Assembly (NCBI GenBank): GCA_021234155.1
Contig: JAJEKV010000027.1
Location: forward strand, 16,398,891-16,462,890
Length of the DNA stretch: 64,000 nt
Direction: 5' to 3'
Origin: Isoetes taiwanensis
Lineage: Eukaryota; Streptophyta; Lycopodiopsida; Isoetales; Isoetaceae
The position numbers were made by a program, and so were the translations under genes. Numbering within the stretch: the first letter of the stretch is position 1; each line of letters opens with the position of its first letter. The notes under the pieces are model-generated. The model saw nothing but the letters and a program-made list of their open reading frames with translations, ran no database searches and was not told the DNA's origin. Positions 33,251-45,532 of this stretch are shown piece by piece.

Positions 33251-33733
33251 ACTTACCTGTGTCTTTTGGTTCATACCATATACAGACCTATAAATAATAA
33301 GGGAACTTCTACTTCAGTATTTGCTTTCTAGATCTTTGTGTATCAGTCCACAACTACGACTGTGATTTACATTTGCTACAGAAATGCGAGAACTAGTAAA
33401 AACTATTCTGACAACTGATAGCTCATCATCCATTTTGCAAGGATATAACTACTATAGGCTTTACCCCAGTAAAATTTGAAGAACATACCTAAAGCTTGGC
33501 AATGGCGATAGCTATAGAATAGAAACAGGGCGCGAACAACGACGTGGAATAGCCTGACGTGTTTTAAAAAAATGACGTGGCATTCTTGGCCGGCCACTAG
33601 ATCCCCTGCCCAAAAACCAGAAACGGGAATCTCATCCGTCCGAAGGTATGTGATTCCACCCTTTAGTGCTTATAAGGCGCGCCTGGTGATTTCACCGCCT
33701 TTTGGGTTTACGAAAATTTCGCGGTTCCTGGTC
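33251..33733 (+). promoter_or_regulatory. Upstream region of the RecQ gene
   Basis: About 480 bp lie between the LINE tail and the ATG at 33734. The stretch includes GGCCGGCC (33590s) and an upstream in-frame run of 54 codons with no stop from 33572, so a longer N-terminus is formally possible. No clear TATA box was identified. LINE B ends within 0.5 kb of the start codon. Confidence 0.3.
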
Positions 33734-36700
33734 ATGGTGGAGCACAGGAACGAGCTCCTTGCTCAGCTAGTAGACATGGGCTTTGAATCCTCGGACGCAG
33801 TTCAAGCTCTTGATAACATTTCTTCTTCCTCCTTGCCCGATGCAGTGGAGTTTCTTCTGGCAGGGACTCAAAGTGCCGAATTAGTTTCAAAGCGTTCAGC
33901 TGCAGTGAATAGCACTGTAACTTGTGATTCGAAGGAAGAGTTAAAGCTAGAATCCAATAGCTTCCGTAATGCTTCCAGGCTATCAGATTGGGAGTTCCAT
34001 GCCACTCAGGTTTTGGAGAAGCATTTTAATGGTTTCAAGCTTAAAGATTTTCAGAAAGAGGCCCTCCAGAGTTGGGCATGTAACAAGGATTGTTTTGTGT
34101 TAGCTGCAACTGGATCAGGTAGCTTCTTCATCTTCAAGTGCCATTCGATAGTTAATGAAGACAGGACTGATTATGTGGTTTAAGTTGCTTAAATATATGA
34201 TGGATGAGCCTAAACGCTATTGGCAAGCTCCAAGTTAATCAATGTTAAACTCCTACTTATGTTTCTGCAGGTAAATCAATATGTTATCAGCTGCCTGCTC
34301 TAATAACAGGGAAAGTGGTAGTTGTAGTCTCACCCTTGATTAGTTTAATGCGGGATCAGTGTATGCAGCTTGCAAAACGAGGCATCTCTGCCTGTTTTTT
34401 GGGATCGGGGCAGCATGATAAGAGCATTGAGGACAAAGCTTTAAACGGCATTTACAAAATTGTTTATGTCTGCCCGGAGACGCTTTGTCGGTATGGTTAG
34501 AAGAAGAGAAAGAATGATCTTTAAAAGTCCTAGGTCCAAATGTGAGGTCATTCATGATTCTTATACCCGAACTGTGTTAATTTTGTCGCAGACTAATTAA
34601 TCGTTTTCAAATTCTCGCAAAAGCTGGAGGAATTGCCCTCTTTGCAGTTGATGAAGCTCACTGTATATCCAAGTGGGGCCATGATTTCCGACCAGAGTAC
34701 AGGTGATATCTTTCGGCTATGATAGTTTGTAATGAAGAGGTTTAATGTGTATTTTGATACCTAGTATCATGCTTATGTTTCTAGAAAAACATTATTGTGG
34801 GAAATTATAACAATACGATGGAACTACTAGGGATTACTATATCTTTTGTCACGGTATTGGTGTTATGGTCAGAACATGAAGAATAAATTGGCTGCACTTC
34901 TCATCTTTGGCTGCGCATTCTATAAGCTGAACGTCTTGCTGGAGGTAGAAGGCGAAAAGAATCACTGAATCAAAGGGCATTCTTTGCATGCTTGAATCTT
35001 TTTTGGATCTGCTTGCTGAAATCTTTAAATTTTCTTTTTTGACCTTGCTCCTGTAAAAACAACCCCGATCTAGATGTCTAATTGCTTTTTGGAAAATTTC
35101 TTGATTTTTGTGAAGAAAGAAGAAAAGATTATATTAACGACTACGAGAGACCACTTGGGTCTATGAGACCAAATATGAACCAATCATGTACAGCTAGGGG
35201 CGCGATTGCAGCCTCTTAGAGATATTGCTTAAAATGGATAAAGAACAACTAAAACGATGAAATCAGGAAACTTTTGTTTTCTTGTTGGCCACGGGTTCAA
35301 AGTATAAATTGATGTCAGACTTGTCTTCTCTTTTAAAGGACTGCTTATATTTTTCTTTTACTGTCCGCTTTCTTCTTCTTGACACTTTCATGGTTACCCC
35401 TTTTGAGATTGGATGAGGCGGTCCAGGAAGAGGACTTGACTTACATTTATTATCATTATCACCTTCAATGAGAAAGAGAGTTATCAGCCTTTGTGTAGGG
35501 TCATTATCATCTCCAATGAGAAAGAGAGTGATCAGCCTTTATGTAGGGTCATTTTCCTGTCCCGCTTTTCCCGCAGCTTGCTCCTTCAACAGATTTCTTC
35601 TATGCACAATTACTTGGTGGAGGAGTCCTCATATCTGATCAGTAGGGAGGTAGGTTCATGAAACAGGCAATGGAATCTGCCCCATATTTCATAATAGACT
35701 GGACATGTAAAGATGAAACGTTCCTCAGACTTAATTATATTCAACTGACACGATCTGCAGATCCTCTTCAAGCGCTCCACCTTGGGTCTGCTCGCATGGC
35801 CAGCCTCAATCTCAAGCTGATGAGATGAGACCCTGAGCTGACCAATAGCATGTCTCACTTTATGTGCTAGGTGAATATTCTGGTCGCTCGATGAAACCAT
35901 CTTTACTGGTCTCAAGGAAGTGATCTTTGTAAAATTGCATCTTGGTGGGAAGATCATTTGGCCCTACCCATGTCATTGTCCCTGCTGCAAGGACCCAAGC
36001 TGGTGCACTCTATGCAAGGAGACTAACTGGAATTCTGCATCCTTTTGCAGAGGAGTGGCTGAAGATTCTGCTAGTATGATTGTTCGGATGAAATGAGCAG
36101 CACAATTGGGGTTAAACAGGGTAAGATCGAACTAGCAGTGGGTTCAACTCTATCGGTGCATTTGTTATAGAATGGAAGGATGCTCAAGCAGGAAATGTGG
36201 AAGTCGATGTTGCATCGTTGTTGTAAATACTTTAGCAGCGCAGACATGATAGCAGAATCAAGCAGAAAGGGCAATGGCAGAAGGACATGTTGGAGTCCTA
36301 CTCTTATCAGAAGGACCAGATTGCCAAAAATTTTGACAGCAGGAGGCAAGGTGAAATGAGAAGAAAGAAAATTTTGGGGCAAATTAGAGAACACTCCAGG
36401 GCAGAAAAGTGGACCAAAAGGATCCAATGTATCATGTTTCTTTGCAGGAAGTTAAATCCTATTCTTAATGTGGTTCAAACAAACAGTTCTTAATCTGGTG
36501 TAAACAAACAGATGATAGGTGTTCAAGCACTTGACATATAAATTTGGGGGATGGATTTCATGCCATAGTTGACAAGGGTGTTCAGTTCCACCTGCAAGGC
36601 ATTGGATCAAAACCTTTGAGACTGGGAATCTAATTTCTGCTTGCCAAATGGACATAATGGCTGTTATGCGTTGTTTGGAATTCGTGATGTATTGGTTCAT

Positions 36701-39700
36701 ACTTAGTTGATCAGGTTGATCAGGTCAATTGCGTTTTGTTATTTCATAAAAGGAACCTAAGATGCAGCTCTAACAAAGCTTTTGACTTGAGGATTATGCA
36801 ATATTTATTTTGTATTTGTACTTGTGGCAGCAACCACAGGACGTCTTTTTCAGTCAGAGACAATACCTCAAAGCTGTTCATGAAAATTTGAATATTATAG
36901 AGTATAAGCCTTATTCATCTTCCACAGCTGGCGGACGAAGCTGGTTACACACTGCCAAGCTTTTGCTGCTTCAGTGTATAGATGCTTAGGCAAGCCGACC
37001 TTTTTCACTAATAACTTGCTTAGTAGGTATATGCAGACAATGGGCCATCATCAAGCTACAGAGAAGACCTGCAAGGGATCTCAATCTCTCATTTCATGGA
37101 CATTGATTATTCTGGATATTTGGATCACATGAATGTTATAGGGACAGCCCATAGTGTTGAAGCAGAATTTAAAGGCTCTCGCTGTAATTAAGAAGTTATG
37201 GATAAACGTGCAGTCTATTGTGTTAATTAGCTTGTGCATGACCCTGTGGTGCATCTACTCAGGTGATGTATGGTTTCTAGCAGGGAAACTTGGATTGGCC
37301 CACTGGTCCAATCATAACCAGCTCCAAACCCATTGTAGGTTCTCAGCTTGGGACTAATCCAAATTTGCTAAAACTTTACACGTCAGGTTTAAGGGTCCTA
37401 ATGACTTCGATCTGTCGCGGGTCTATGCAAACTGTGTCAAATGCCTTTAATCCACAAAGCAGCAAACCACTTCTTATCTAAACTTTTGCCTCTTCAATAA
37501 GAGCTCTTAAAATTTGGTCATCACATGCCCGACCGGATCAGGAAATAAATACCAATTGGTTATATGACATTGGAGGACCACACTTTTGGAATGGCCAGCA
37601 CATATAGCTTCATCAAACGATGTGTTGATTCTATGGATTATCTGTTGAGGCCCTTTTGATGGGTGGTATATAGGTAGATAGAAAGAAAGAAAGAAACAAA
37701 GATTATATCAATGTCTGCGAAAGACTGCTGGGTCTACGGGACCAATCATTGTACAGATAAGGGCGCACCATTGCTAATAGATATGTGCATAAATGTAAAA
37801 AGAACCAAACTGAAAGAAAATCAAGGAACTTTTGTCTTTTCCCTGGTTCAAAGTATGAGGTAATGTTAATCTTGTTTCCTCTTACGAAAGATTGTATATG
37901 TCTTTTCTTTGCTGCCCACTCTATTCTTCTCAAAACTTTCATGTGTGCCCCTTTCTCGACTGAACTAGTTGGACCAGGTAAAGGGCATTACTTCCCTTTA
38001 TTGCTGGTATCTTTTTCAATGAGAAAGATAAATACAGTATTTGTTTCCTTTTTTAGTTCATAAAATATTGTGTTGCTCAAATCTCTTTGCTTTTGAATTT
38101 GAATAGGCGTTTATCAGTTTTGAGAAGTAAATTTTCTGGTAGCTATATACCAATTATGGCTCTAACTGCAACGGCCACAACTCGAGTACGTGGAGATATA
38201 CTTCAATCATTAGGAATTGATGGGAATAATCCACAACTTATACTGACAACGTTCTTCAGACCTAATTTGAGATTTTCGGTGAGAACCATCATTGTGGAAG
38301 GTTTCTTTCTTTTATTTTTCCGATAATGTTGAATTTTTGTTAACAGGTCTGTCATAGCAAGACTACAAAGACTTCATCTTACCACAAAGACTTTCAAAAT
38401 TTGATTTCTATTTACACAAAGCAACATGGCATATATAATTTAAAAGAGCTGGGCACCAGGAATGTCCTGCACAATTCACTGGATTGTTTAACAAATCAGG
38501 CTGATAATGATTCAGCTGACAGTAGCATTGAGGGTGACAATGCTTCTGATAATGATGTAGCAGGTGATCTAGAAGATCTCAATGAAGGAACTGAACACAT
38601 TGATGGTAATGTATACACTTTTAAATTATATATATAAGGTAAGAGTTTACATGCAGCACGTCATGATTGATGGGGAAGCTTCTAGCAAACCTAGCTGCAA
38701 TATATGCTGCATTCTCTGCATGGGCTTTATCATTATCCCTTTATTAATAGCTTGCCTATAAAAAGTTTCAAATGTGAACCAACTGATCCTGTGCTTTCTT
38801 TTGGTCGTCTTACCTAACCGTAACTTAATATGTACTTTATGAAAAGTTGGATATCCTTGTAACTGCTCAAATGCTAAAACACATAGAACTTAGTCCAATT
38901 TTCATGATATATTAGTTGAATGTAGTTAGTCTTTCAAATGACTCCCTTTTCCAGAAGCGTAAATGTTAAGACAGGTAGTTGTACAGATTATGGAAAATGG
39001 ATTTTCTTATCCTTTCAACCTGGACTTCTAGAGCAATAAATTGCAAATAGATAATGTTTGGCACCATGTAATTCCAATTGTGGAAATTAAATTAGGCTTG
39101 TCAGCCCAAGCAGTTCATCTATCTTGAGTTTGTCATACTTGTGAAGTAGGTCTTTTACACCAATCACATTGGAGCTGTCTTAAGAATGCTTGCCTTGCAA
39201 ATGCTCACATCATTCTAGACTAATAAGCTGGTATAGACTGTGTTATCATCTTATGATACTTTTATTATGTGCAGTTAGATGTGGGGAGTTCCCTGAAGAT
39301 CAGTTACCACGAGAAGAAAATTTTGCAGACTCAAGCAAGAGTACGCATGGGGATGAAGGCCAAGAGGGTCCTAGTATTATTTATACACCGACAAGAAAAG
39401 AGGCAGAGGGGATTGCAAACTTCTTAGTAAAGTTTGGTGTCAAAGCAGCAGCATACCATGCGAAGGTAAATCAATTTATTATAAGTGCTCAAACAAGAAA
39501 TGATAATAATTGGATTTGATTCTGACCTACAACATTTTCTTTTCTACTTCAGCTTCCCAAAAGACACTTGGAACAAGTCCACAGAGAATTCCACATGGGC
39601 ATACTGCATGTGAGCTCATCAAACTTTCTTGTGCTTAGAATTCATAAATGAATAGTTTCATTTGTTAAAACAATGCATCTGTTTGTATTAACAAACTGTG

Positions 39701-41476
39701 TTGCTTATGAAGGTTGTTGTGGCAACTATTGCATTTGGGATGGGAATTGATAAACCTAATGTGAGATGCATTATCCATTATGGATGGCCCCAGGTTGTGA
39801 CATCAAACTCTATTTGACATTCCAAATATAAGTATTATAAGACAACGAGCATATGTTCATTTTTACACATTTTAGGTCTCTACAGAGCCTTGAAGCATAT
39901 TATCAAGAAGCAGGACGAGCAGGAAGAGATGGACTCCCATCTGATTGCAGTAATATTAAATTCAAGTTCTGTTATTGCTCTAAGTTGCCAAAAATGGATG
40001 CTATCAATTAGCATTATAGGCCTGGGCAATTGTGCAAGCTTTCATTGGTTATCATTGTTTGCCTTGGTGCAGGGATGTATTGCGATATGACAATACTACC
40101 CTCGTTATTTCCCAGTCACAGAGATGCAGAGCAGACTGCAAATGCATTACTGATGTTATCAGAGTGTTTCAGGTTTTTGATTTGCATTTTGAAGGATGTT
40201 GAATCATTACGTAAACTGGTGAATAGAATTACTGAATCTGGTCGTTTCCTCATTGTTAGATATGGGATCACAACCAGTAAATGCAGGGTTCAAATGCTAC
40301 TAAACTATTTTGGCGAAGACTTCATGACATGTTGCAGGATGTCTGTTATAACCCCAGATAATTTATTTTAAAATTTGCATGCATGTCCTTACCATTTGGT
40401 TTGCATTATTGCAGGTGTGATGTTTGTAACCATGGCCTGCCTCAGTTGTGGGATCTGACAGAAGAAGCAGTATTACTGTTTGACTCTCTTTCAAAACCCA
40501 AAGTAAGTAAAATAATTTTGGACCCATGATTTAAGTATTGTAGCAGAACTTGCAGATTTGGTTGCCAGCCTTGTAGTGTCCTTGAACTGTGGACTTCAAG
40601 TGGTTCTAATAGAAACTAAGTAAACTTTCACTCATATGTCCAAAATGTTAAGCTGCATTAGTATTTCCGCATGGTTTCCTAAGATTGAATGTAGTGAGCA
40701 CGCAGCGGATTTTTAATTTAAGTATATCAAAAGGAAACCTTATTGGATGTTGTAGGTAAAGTCTGATTCGTCTGACAATCATAATGCAATGCCATTCCGG
40801 AAGGTTCTCCGACTCCTTGAAGAGGTGTGTATTGTATGATGATAGCTTAGGTGCAGCTACGGAATGGGTAATAATAGGCTAAGCAAATTGCTTTGCTAGG
40901 TAGTATTTTCATATTAAAAAACATAGTTGATTTCAAATATGATAAGCAATTAGGCGTATATTCTGCTTCTAAATACAACTGAGCAAACTTATTGAGCAGA
41001 GCTCCAGCTACAATAAGCTTTGGTGGAGGGGTTTCACCCGCATCTTAAATGATGATGGATATATTACAGAATGTAGGAGTAAGGTAAGTGTAGATATAGG
41101 ATTTGTGTACTAGTTGTTACTTGCTATGTGATTGAACAGCTAATGTTTACAGACTAAAAAGAGAACGAGGCCAGTTGTTCCGTCTATTCAATTTCCAGAA
41201 GTTACAACTCATGGTTTGTGTTTTCTAAAGAACAGTGCACCTGGCATCAATACCCAACATGAAGCTCGAAGCACATTAAATATATATCCATCAGCAGACA
41301 TGATTGAAGCAATGAAGATGGGTAAGAAGGCTTCCTGTTCAAGTCAATGGGGACAAGGATGGGCAGATCCCAGTATCCGCCGAGAACGTCTTGCAAGGAT
41401 GCGAATGGCAAAGAGGAAAAGAGGGGCTGATGATTACCGTGGTAGGAGGGGGAGGTTTGCCAGAGGAGTAAACTAA
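33734..41476 (+). CDS. RECQSIM: RecQ-family DNA helicase of the plant SIM type, 15 exons
   Basis: This is an ATP-dependent 3'-5' DNA helicase of nuclear genome maintenance. Exons joined by eye: 33734-34118, 34271-34490, 34592-34702, 38107-38278, 38347-38605, 39275-39465, 39553-39609, 39713-39793, 39886-39949, 40073-40172, 40260-40340, 40415-40502, 40756-40824, 41000-41083, 41153-41476. They total 2286 nt, in frame, 761 residues, all GT-AG. An N-terminal UBA-like domain ([17 protein letters not shown]) comes first. Motif I is ATGSG|KS across intron 1, then [25 protein letters not shown], an acidic insert in exon 5 (typical of SIM), [42 protein letters not shown] and the RecQ zinc cysteines (CRMCDVC). 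The C-terminus is basic ([14 protein letters not shown]). The start is the ATG just before the UBA. Intron 3 is 3.4 kb and full of LINE debris. Confidence 0.92.
35100..36060 (-). mobile_element. LINE 3' fragment inside RecQ intron 3
   Basis: The minus-strand ORF 35610-35957 reads as the extreme C-terminus of a plant LINE pol: a basic stretch, then [20 protein letters not shown] with [11 protein letters not shown], the Cys/His cluster that follows RT in these elements. Sequence from about 35115 to 35475 is shared, diverged, with 37695-38030, so it is probably the LINE 3' untranslated region. A 51-bp direct duplication (AATGAGAAAGAGAGT-) lies at about 35461-35550. Inside the host gene it would be removed with the intron. 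Confidence 0.6.
37680..38040 (-). mobile_element. Second LINE 3' end inside RecQ intron 3
   Basis: This stretch resembles 35115-35475: GGGTCTA-G-GACCA, TGTACAG, AAGGAACTTTTGT, GGTTCAAAGTAT, ACTTTCATG and TTCAATGAGAAAGA occur in the same order. It begins with (GAAA)n at 37680-37695, the kind of simple tail LINEs leave, and lacks coding sequence, so it is a short 5'-truncated copy. It ends about 70 bp before exon 4. Confidence 0.5.
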
Positions 41477-42540
41477 ATGTGAGGGTGTGGATTAGGTGTT
41501 TATAAAGTTGGTGTGGTGGTCGATGATGTAGAATGAATGCTTAGTCTTGCTATGTTAAGTTTGTAGCCGGAGCCGTGTGATGGATAGGCATTATAAATTT
41601 TGTAAGTGGAAAAAATGCTGTATATTTGACTTGTCTATAGATATGAGCCACCAAACCACCACAAATTCATGCGTTCGATGAAAACAAGAAGAAGATGTGA
41701 ATGGTATTGGATGTTTATTGCTCACTGTCATCAAGTCATGCAAGAAATTTATCGCAGCGGCCAGCATTTCTCTTCCCACCTTTGAATTGTGTCATTTAGG
41801 CTTGTGTCATTTAGGCCTAACATATATATGGACATTCAAAATTTGTTCCAGTTTAAGCAATTGCAAAAGAAGCTATTGGCATTAATTAGATACATTCAAA
41901 TTAATTCTTTTCTATGTTAGTTATAATGTTTTCTATGCTAATTGTTTGGGGCACGAGTTTGGGAGCTTGTGCAAGACCATAGGTTGCTTTATTCAGATAT
42001 AGGTCAAAGCTAGACCTCAACTTTATGAATTCCCCTAATGTATAGGTTCGAAATGAGAGGGCCATATATAGCATTTGATATGCTTTTCGAACCTCTCATA
42101 GTGGCTTGATCCCTATATCAAAGTTATCAGAGTTGCTACTCATTCAATCAAGAGAGGAATCAACTTCGTCAATGATAATCCGATCATTGATCTATCTAGA
42201 AATAAAGCCCTGCATAGAGGCAATTTTTAAGGCACCCAAGTTCATGTTTTCATGGATCACTCTACAGGTGAATAGACACAGCATGCAAATGTTGTGCAAT
42301 GTTGTGGACCAAGGGGCATTAACATCCAACTATGTATTGAGTTAGGAATTTGGTTGTTTGGGTGAAATTGCAATGACTAATGAAATGTATATTGTATTGC
42401 TATGCCTTTAGAATGGACTTCGAAACAATGAGGCCCATGCATGAATCCTTAAATAGTCTAAATAATAAGTGGTGTAAAAAGTTCTCACATCTCTATTCCT
42501 TTATTTCAATTACAAACCGCGACTGATGGTTTTATGTACA
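41477..42540. other. RecQ 3' flank, no further gene
   Basis: This probably contains the RecQ 3' UTR in its first few hundred bases. The remaining ORFs are short and unrecognised. Nothing repetitive was noticed. Confidence 0.45.
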
Positions 42541-42544
42541 CCCG

Positions 42545-42935
42545 ATTTGGGTTGCCCTCCCCTGGAAACCCCTCCAATTTTCCATGGAAACCCTTCCGAA
42601 TTTCCAATTTTTCAACAGGAAGGGTTTCCACGGAAATTCGGAAGGGTTTCCATATTGGAAAATCAGAAGGGTTTACGCAGAAACAGGAAGGGTTTCCAAG
42701 AAATTATTATTTTTTTCAAAAACTTTACATACGTGAGCCTTTATGGCTCACGCTTATCGACACGGATGCTCGACATGAAGGCGGCACGTCCATCAAGTAC
42801 ACGTCACCCCAAAATTCAAATTTTCAGTGGAAACCCTTCCTGATATCCTTGCATGATGGAAATTAGGAAGGGTTTCCACAGGAAGAGGAAAATAGGAAGG
42901 GTTTCTGCACAAGGAGGAAAATAGATAGGGTTTTC
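42545..42935. repeat. Cluster of GGAAGGGTTTCC words on both strands
   Basis: GGAAACCCTTCC or GGAAACCCCTCC and the reverse form GGAAGGGTTTCC or close variants occur about ten times in 390 bp, for example at about 42561, 42582, 42618, 42640, 42687, 42827, 42866 and 42895. Both orientations are mixed, so the stretch can fold extensively. It looks like the subterminal repeats of a non-autonomous DNA transposon. Terminal repeats were not located. Confidence 0.55.
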
Positions 42936-43442
42936 ACATGCAGTTAGAAATTTCATGGGGTAAGATTAACTAAGAATTGAGACGCCAAAGGGCACAATGG
43001 AGGAACTGCAAAAAAACCCCCTCCAAGCGTGTAAAAAGTAGCGTGCGACTCTTCAAAAGTGGTTCGAATTCAACAACACAATTTGATATATGGCAAACAA
43101 ACTAGGCTCAGAGTTGAGATATCATGTGAAAATGCATAACTGTTTTTGCGAAGGGGAGGAACAAGCATACGTGCGAAGTTTCCCTCGTTAAATATTGTTG
43201 CATCGTACATGCAAGAGATCAAAAGAAAAAAAGAAACAGACTTAACTAAATGATAAATGTAAACAAGAAAGAACAAACTTAAGTATTTGATAAACGTAAG
43301 CAAGTGTCTCGATACACATAAGTCATCAACCCCTTGGACCGTTATGAGATAGCCATAGTGCATATAATAACGCAATAAAAAAAAACCATATGAGGTTGGT
43401 ATGGATATTTTCTAAGTCACATGCAAAAAAAAAAAAAGGTTT

Positions 43443-43620
43443 ATTGTGATGTACCTGAGCGGCACTAGACGAAGCTCCTTCAAGGGAATCCTTGATGAAA
43501 AACCTATTTGCCAACAAATGCATGGTTAAAGCCACATGAACGCCGCAACTGGTCGCATCAACCTGGCGAGGCACATCCATGTCCTGGATAACGAGTGGTG
43601 TAAGCCCATCCCGTACCTCC
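43443..43620 (-). pseudogene. Ulp1/SENP-like cysteine protease fragment (transposon-borne type)
   Basis: On the minus strand the frame reads VRDGLTPLVIQDMDVPRQVD then ATSCGVHVALTMHLLANRFF, matching the QQ/QVD-x-x-SCG-VHV motif around the catalytic Cys of C48 peptidases. It ends at a plausible splice donor (CAG|GTACAT) near 43455. The upstream His and Asp parts were not found, so this is a fragment. Such Ulp1-like genes are often carried by plant MULE and CACTA elements, and the GGAAGGGTTTCC cluster lies 0.5 kb away. It could also be remains of a host deSUMOylase. Confidence 0.55.
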
Positions 43621-44729
43621 CGGATGCACCTCTAATCTGCAGGTAAATCTTAAACATCCTGTATATGGATCTGGCATTAGCAAACATCCATTCCACTCAT
43701 TCTACAAGCAATTCATGTACATGTTCAACTGGATAACGGTACAACGCTCACCACATTTCTCCACGCCTTGGGAATCAAAGCACAACCATGATGTTTGCAC
43801 ATCCTCGATAAACAATAGTCATAGAGCGGACCCGGGGGTTTCACCTAGGCATATGGGGATACCACATCTGCGTGCAAGGGGTCCAGAGAAAACCCATGTA
43901 TACGACTTTTTGGAGGTGGAAAACCCCTACATACGTAAATAGGAAAAGCCAGTTTCCAAGCCCCTTTCCGTAGATGTACTTTCGGACTATCCTAATTTTT
44001 ACACACCCCTACCCGATCTTGTACTTGAGTTTGTGCTTGTGCACCTTACCCCTATGTACAGAATAAATAAAATTTCAAAATGTTTTTAATTGACATTTCT
44101 CGCATCTCGGTCTCACATTTCCCTGGGGTTCTTACATGCATGCGACATTACAAGGGTAATTCTAAGGAGCCTTTGCAAAGCAAGACAAATGCAAGCCGAT
44201 TCGAGTAATATTAAGCATATGGACTATAAGCCTAAGCCTAAGTCTATAAAATGCATAAGTTCAATCATAAATGTTACAATGTTTTTCAAGCATTCGAGTG
44301 CATAGAACTTAACTAAGCAGTTGTGAAAGTGTTCAATAGTTGTATAATAAATTAAACAGTTGTAAATCCATGTATTTTAAATGGTATTTTTAACGTATGT
44401 CCACCAATGAACATATAAATTTTGTTTAATGTATTGTCTGCCAAGGCTAGGCAAGAGACTAACAATAAGATGTAGAGCATGTAGCTGCTTGCATGAGACA
44501 TGAACATAAATGTGTGAGAAACCATTGGTTGCATTGTCGCTGATTTGAGCACAAAAAGTTATATACAGGACTGGCACAAAGAATACAATAATATAAAATT
44601 AAGCCAAAATCTTGGATGGTATACACAATGGCCTGGTACATTTGCCTTGTGTAGAATGAAATTTATACAGCCTTATTTCACATCTTACAGTGACATGCAT
44701 TAAGTAGAGGGTGGAAGCTCGTCAGCACA
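43621..44729. other. No recognisable gene
   Basis: Short ORFs on both strands have no family resemblance. The minus-strand frames overlapping at 44352-44641 are overlapping accidents. Confidence 0.45.
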
Positions 44730-44762
44730 TGTTTTTGTCTTCAGAACAGATCCAAGTAGCTC

Positions 44763-45303
44763 CTATATTCTGCTAATAATATCCTGAAATGATGGTCGCA
44801 ACTTGGGGTCGCTATCAAAATCAAGAATTTCAGAAAAGATAGTATGTCACACAAAAAGGATTCAACCACAGTAGGATACCTGTGCCAACAATCTTCAATC
44901 AGTCTAGCAGAAGCAGGATCTACAGAGTCTGGAACCGTTAGCCTGCAGTTCATAAATTCTACAGCTCCAACAACCTGCATTCACGAGCTATCATGTGACG
45001 TGACCACTCTAAATAAGCCTTGATGAAAATGAGAAAGTACATGAGACAAAGCAAAACGCAAAAGCCCAACACCATGGTGTACATGCCAGATTGTTTTATG
45101 TGGCATGTTTTATTCGTGATAAGCCAAAATCAGCTACCTGCATAAGGTTTAGCAAACATTTCTTTCAGCAAACTGCAACCAACCAAGGGTAACATAAGTT
45201 GTACCTTTACTGTCCAGTCCTTATCCACCAAAAGGTTGGAGGATTTTAAATCACGATGTAATACACGGGGCCTGCAATGATGAAGATAATTCATACCCCA
45301 TGC
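44763..45303 (-). pseudogene. Raf-like protein kinase (EDR1/CTR1 type) gene fragment
   Basis: Minus-strand exon pieces, each with GT-AG borders: 45303-45205 ([19 protein letters not shown] then [13 protein letters not shown]), 45137-45099 ([13 protein letters not shown]), 44974-44880 (VVGAVEFMNCRLTVPDSVD then ARLIEDCWH) and 44811-44763 (SDPKLRPSFQDIISRI, stop). This is the C-lobe of a plant Raf-like MAPKKK: HRDLK catalytic loop, DFG, and the last helices. The APE/SSK segment, substrate-binding helix and W-ELATL region are missing between the second and third pieces, and the N-lobe is absent, so it cannot fold as a kinase. Retained introns rule out a processed copy. Confidence 0.75.
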
Positions 45304-45532
45304 CTATTGATGACATATATCAGTTAACAGAGAAACCGAATCCAAGGTAACTAAGTATACATAACATTTCCAGAGAACTTCTAGGGGTTGCAAAGATATA
45401 AATCAACTGTCATCTGTCATGAGGGTTCGATGACTACATGTGATATGAGTCTATAAATGCCGCCGAAACAAAACGATTTATTTCATAAGTAAACATAACT
45501 ACTCATTTTTATCTGTTGTCTGATCCACTTAC

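Noticed and set aside
33572-33733. Longer N-terminus for the RecQ protein
   Set aside because: The upstream in-frame codons are open, but SIM-type proteins begin just before the UBA domain, and the ATG at 33734 fits.
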